This document shows, one piece after another, positions 60,208 through 64,000 of a stretch of 64,000 nt of DNA. The translations under genes were made by a program, and so were the position numbers. Each line of letters opens with the position of its first letter. Position 1 is the stretch's first letter. Source of the DNA: Carettochelys insculpta (lineage: Eukaryota > Chordata > Testudines > Carettochelyidae); the NCBI RefSeq assembly GCF_033958435.1, contig NC_134146.1, positions 25,318,501 through 25,382,500 of the forward strand. Direction: 5' to 3'. The notes under the pieces are model-generated. The model saw only the letters and a list, made by a program, of their open reading frames with translations. It did no database searches and was not told the DNA's origin.

Positions 60208-60665
60208 CAGCTGCACGACACTCCCCTTTCAGGGGAGGAATGCAAAGGAGGGAGATCAAAAATGCAAATGAAGTACTGATTTACAAGTCTCATGCTTCAT
60301 TTGCATAATCTCACACAATTGCATTTCCATAAGAAACTTCTCCAGAAACAAAAGTGTTGTAGATGGGGTTCCCTCAGGGGAAAAAAAATGTTTTTGAAAG
60401 AACCCTTATTCCTGGGGGGGGGAAAAAAGAGGTTTCAGAGTGAAAAAGAGGTTTCAGGGTGAAAAAGAGGTTTCAGGGGTGCTTTCAAAAAAGTTTTTGT
60501 TTTTTTGTCCCCCTCCCCTTCAAAAAAAACTCTCTTCTGGTAACACAATCCAAAGAGATTATTCAAATAAAGCACAGGATTTGTAAATCAGCACTTCATT
60601 TGCATTTTTGATTTCCCTCATTTGCATTCCTCCTCCGAAAAGGGAATGTCATATAGATGCAGCTT
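60208..60665. mobile_element. Long-TIR MITE with 7-8-bp duplication
   Basis: 'gaggctc' flanks it at 60201-60207 and 60666-60672 (8 bp 'tgaggctc' if the preceding t is counted). Terminal inverted repeats of about 100 bp: 'aggaatgcaaaggagggaga' and 'caaaaatgcaaatgaagtac' on the left mirror 'cttcatttgcatttttgatt' and 'ccctcatttgcattcctcct' on the right. The centre has three tandem units of about 20 bp, 'gaaaaagaggtttcagggt' (60422-60485). Duplication length fits a hAT-like origin. Noncoding. Confidence 0.75.
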
Positions 60666-61146
60666 GAGGCTCTGCACACAAAATGTAAGCACTGGTGACC
60701 TTACAGGAAGGAACTAAAGCCTACTTTGTGGCTGCTATGCTGTCAAATGCTGATGTGCCTCTATCTAGAGAGGCCTAATTGTTCTCCATTTGCTGTACAA
60801 TGCAGAAGGGGCTATTTTATTCTATTCAGGTTCTTGCATTATCCCCATCACCAGAGTACATAAGTAAATTCTAACAATCCATTAAGTAATGTGACTAACA
60901 TCTGCCATTGGAGGTTCATCTCCCTCCCACCCTCTTCCCAGGGGTGAAAAGTGTGTGTGTGGTGCAGTGCATGCTGCTTGATTATATGTACACTATGCTG
61001 TTTGTCTTTTATTAGCAGAGTCAAAGTTGCACATCTGTTCATGGACTGGGAAAGAAAGGTGGAGAGATTTGAGAGTCTGAGCACCTGTAGGAGTTCACTC
61101 CAGTCTGGGACTAGCCCCATAGGGCTCTGTTTCCTGGACAGATAAG

Positions 61147-61314
61147 AGAACAACAAGAAGTCCTGTGGCACCTTATAGACTAACAGATATTTTGGAGCAT
61201 AATGGAGCATAAGCTGTCATGGGCAAAGACCAAAATATCTGTTAGTCTATAAGGTGCCACAGGACTTCTTGTTGTTCTCGAAGATACAGACTAACGGCTA
61301 CCTCTCTGATACTT
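61147..61314 (-). mobile_element. Fold-back SINE dimer inserted as one unit
   Basis: Flanks 'ggacagataag' (61136-61146) and 'ggatagataag' (61315-61325) match at 10 of 11. On the minus strand the turtle SINE head ('gagaggtagccgttagtctg') and body ('cctgtggcaccttatagact') run to about 61232. The sequence then turns back and repeats the body inverted, ending at 'gttgttctc' without a second head. Arms are about 85 bp and nearly identical ('gagaacaacaagaagtcctg' and its complement). Confidence 0.88.
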
Positions 61315-61947
61315 GGATAGATAAGGTTATCCTAGCTGTGAACAGCTCCATTGTGCCTAAGGCACAATTGTCAGCCACAATCCTAATCCCAGAGTTGTAG
61401 TCAAATTTGTAGGTAGTCAGGGCCTAGGGTCTCCATGGTAAAGACCAAGTCCTTAAACTTGGTTTTACATTTCATCAGAGGTCAACATGAAAGAGCAGAG
61501 AACAGTTGTAATGTGCTTATGGTAACCCCTGTTGTTTACAAGACATCATATGCAGATGGTGTGAGATCTGGTACTACCTTCTGTCTCAGAGTGGGAAAAA
61601 TATGCAGCTGCAAGGAAGAAGGCAGCATGGGCTCTGAATAAGCCAAGTTAGCAGAGAGGGGAGTGGAGGGGAGGAAAGGCAAAAGCAAAAATCTGACAAC
61701 CAGTGGAAGAAGTGCCTGCAGTCTTTGCCCACACAATTTTGAGCTCTTCAGGGTTTCCCAGGTACATCCCCTTCTTTCTTCATGCTCAGCAAGTCTCCCC
61801 TAGTGAAGTAAGAGTGCCCCAGAAAATTTGGGGGCCAGCTTATATCACATACACTATTTCCATAATTGTGAATTTCATTAATTCACTGGAGTTACTGCTG
61901 ATTTATAATATATAGATAAGATCCTACACACTGAGCTGGGATTTGCA

Positions 61948-61982
61948 CACACACACACACACACACACAACGCCCCCCCCCC
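61948..61982. repeat. (CA)n followed by C-run
   Basis: About 12 CA units, then 'cg' and a run of 10 C. Probably length-polymorphic. Confidence 0.9.
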
Positions 61983-63023
61983 AATACCTGCTCCAGCTCC
62001 TGCAGGGGCTGTTGTCATCCTTGGACACACAAGTAGCTCTCAGATATTTTCCTCCATCGCTGATTCAGGTGAACCTCTCCCAAGCAAGAGACAGGAGACT
62101 CTATAATTGTCTTTATAAAGTTCACTTGTCTTCTAAATCATTTCCCTACAAATATTTCTACAAGAGCAGCAGTGCTTGTCTATGGAATAGGAATCTTTGA
62201 CTGTCACAGGCAGAAAAAGTTGTTAAACAAGTCAATTTAAACTTCTTAACTGAAGTTAATAAAAACAAAAACATAGATGATTTGCACACTCTGTGTAATG
62301 GCATGAGGCCCTTTTTGTATATTTGAAGTCTCTTCCATCCTGAAGCATCAGAATTATTTATGACCAAAGAAAATCCAACAGATATTGATACCATTGGGCT
62401 CAATTTTGCGATCCCTAATTTATTTGAGGAGCCATTACTCACACAATAAGTCCTTTGGATTTCAATGCAGATAAAGACTATTTGGTGGATTGGGGGCCAT
62501 GGGATTCCTTGCATCACAGTTGTGATCTTCAATAAACTGAAAGCAAAAGTGCAAATGGGGGGTGGCAGAATCAAAGGATGAAAGATTTCAAACTCACAAA
62601 AGAGAGTTAAGGAGTACTTTGAGATTCTTCATCTTGGAACAGTTCCTACTCTTATATGAAAATACCTTTGTACAAACTCTGAATTTTCAACGTTTGAAAC
62701 ATCTGCCTGATAGATGGTTTTGTCTCTCCATCATCTTGTCTTTGATGAATAAAAAGGCTGTCAGAAAAGAGAATTCTTTACAACAGATGCTGTTTTGGGG
62801 TTCTTGTGCCTCAGATGCTTTTATCCTAGGGCGCTGACCCTTTGCCAACCACACTGACTAGGAGAGTGCCTATTCCCTGCCTTTTCTCCACATTGTATAC
62901 TTGGGTTCCATCTGTACTACCAGATAAATTTGATTTTATTAAATTTCATTTTTATAACACTGAATTTTATAAATTCAATTGAGTAGCCTCACTTCCCACA
63001 AAGTCAAGTTAGTGCTACCACAC
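61983..63023. other. No feature recognised
   Basis: AT-rich unique-looking DNA. The 138-codon minus-strand frame at 62158-62574 has no recognisable domain and no splice context. Confidence 0.4.
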
Positions 63024-63026
63024 TAG

Positions 63027-63737
63027 AGCTGCGTCTACACGTGCACGCTACTTCGAAGTAGCGGCAGCAACTTCGAAATAGCGCCCGTTGCGTCTACACG
63101 CATCGGGCGCTATTTCGAAGTTAACTTCGACGTTAGGCGGCGAGACGTCGAAGTCGCTAACCTCATGAGGAGATAGGAATAGCGCCCTACTTCGACGTTC
63201 AACATCGAAGTAGGGACCGTGTAGACGATCCGCGTCCCGCAACGTCGAAATTGCTGGGTCCTCCATGGCGGCCATCAGCTGGGGGGTTGAGAGATGCTCT
63301 CTCTCCAGCCCCTGCGGGGCTCTATGGTCACCGTGGGCAGCAGCCCTTAGCCCAGGGCTTCTGGCTGCTTCTGCGGCAGCTGGGGATCTATGCTGCAGGC
63401 ACAGGGTCTGCAACCAGTTGTCAGCTCTGTGTATCTTGTGTTGTTTAGTGCAACTGTGTCTGGGAGGGGCCCTTTAAGGGAGCGGCTTGCTGTTGAGTCC
63501 ACCCTGTGACCCTGTCTGCAGCTGTGCCTGGCATCCCTATTTCGATGTGTGCTACTTTGATGTGTAGACGTTCCCTCGCTGCGCCTATTTCGATGTTGGG
63601 CTGAGCAACGTCGAAGTTGAACATCGACGTTGCTGGCCCTGGAGGACGTGTAGACGTTATTCATCGAAATAGACTATTTCGATGTCGCAACATCGAAATA
63701 AGCTATTTCGATGTTGGCTGCACGTGTAGACGTAGCC
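63027..63737 (-). mobile_element. 711-bp Harbinger MITE, second copy
   Basis: It is flanked by 'tag' (63024-63026 and 63738-63740). Ends are 'agctgcgtctacacgtgcac' and 'cacgtgtagacgtagcc'. Same length, orientation and structure as 9123-9833: both halves correspond to the ends of the 22286-26370 element with the genes deleted. Sub-terminal boxes 'ctacttcgaagtagcggc' and 'aacgtcgaagttgaacatcg' are better preserved than in the 9-kb copy, suggesting a younger insertion. Confidence 0.88.
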
Positions 63738-63740
63738 TAG

Positions 63741-64000
63741 AATAGCCAAACATCGACTGTGGCAGCAGTGTATTGTGGGAGCCTATCCCACAGTTCCCTC
63801 AGCCCTGCATTCTGTGCCCTCTCCGTGGGCCCTGCTGCACCCCCACCACTGGCAGCACTCACTGTGGTGCCTGGTTCCTGGGTCCCCACAACTTGGGAGA
63901 GCTGGTATACTGACCAGTGCTACTATGCCTAGCTCACGGGAGCCAGGCACCGCAGGGAGCCAGGTGCTGTGCTGACCAGTTTCCCAGTTGCCATGAGTGG
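63741..64000. other. GC-rich sequence cut by the window end
   Basis: A GC-rich stretch beginning near 'ggcagcagtgtattgtggga' and continuing to the end, with repeated 'gagccaggcacc'/'gagccaggtgc' units. Its composition and abrupt start beside a MITE suggest part of a larger repeat, but nothing can be named. Confidence 0.35.

Noticed and set aside
60422..60485. Three tandem units considered as a CRISPR-like or satellite array
   Set aside because: Only three units with no spacers, located inside a MITE; a small internal duplication.

Overview
This is a vertebrate nuclear window with no recognisable protein-coding host exon. It is mostly AT-rich intergenic or intronic DNA packed with interspersed repeats. 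The repeats point to a turtle, probably a cryptodire: tRNA-derived SINEs with the turtle Cry-type body (head motif 'gttagtctgtatcc', body motif 'ctgtggcaccttaaagacta'), CR1 LINEs whose 3' end reads 'ggccatactgggtcagacc', Tigger, hAT and PIF/Harbinger elements, and one MIR/CORE-like SINE. The species call is inference. I saw no endogenous retrovirus, CRISPR array, rRNA or intact tRNA.

Layout. 0-9 kb: an old minus-strand CR1 broken by a C-rich block and a Tigger MITE, two MITEs, a 65-bp SINE head and a SINE. 9-21 kb: Harbinger-type MITEs at 9.1, 12.1, 16.3, 18.6, 19.0 and 20.4 kb, plus a MIR-like SINE. 22.3-26.4 kb: a complete 4085-bp PIF/Harbinger transposon with a two-exon DDE transposase (+) and a two-exon Myb/SANT partner gene (-) in convergent orientation; three in-frame stops break them. 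26.6-41 kb: hAT-type elements, SINE pairs and an old plus-strand CR1 carrying a Tigger MITE. 41.4-42.6 kb: a CpG-rich island with a TATA box and a strong splice donor, the only candidate host promoter and first exon. 42.7-49.3 kb: SINEs, hATs and a Tigger-type element filled with G-rich repeats. 52.4-56.4 kb: a multi-level nest of CR1, MITE, hAT and a younger CR1. 56.8-58.6 kb: a palindromic MITE and a truncated second Harbinger with an open SANT exon. 60-64 kb: a long-TIR MITE, a fold-back SINE dimer and a second 711-bp Harbinger MITE.

How the parts relate. The 4.1-kb Harbinger looks like the parent type of the two 711-bp MITEs at 9.1 and 63.0 kb, which keep only its ends. Several other MITE families share the terminal motif 'GGCT(A)YGTCTACAC' and, where readable, 3-bp target duplications, so one transposase system may have mobilised them all. 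Insertions inside insertions give a relative chronology. All calls come from reading the sequence; no database search was run.
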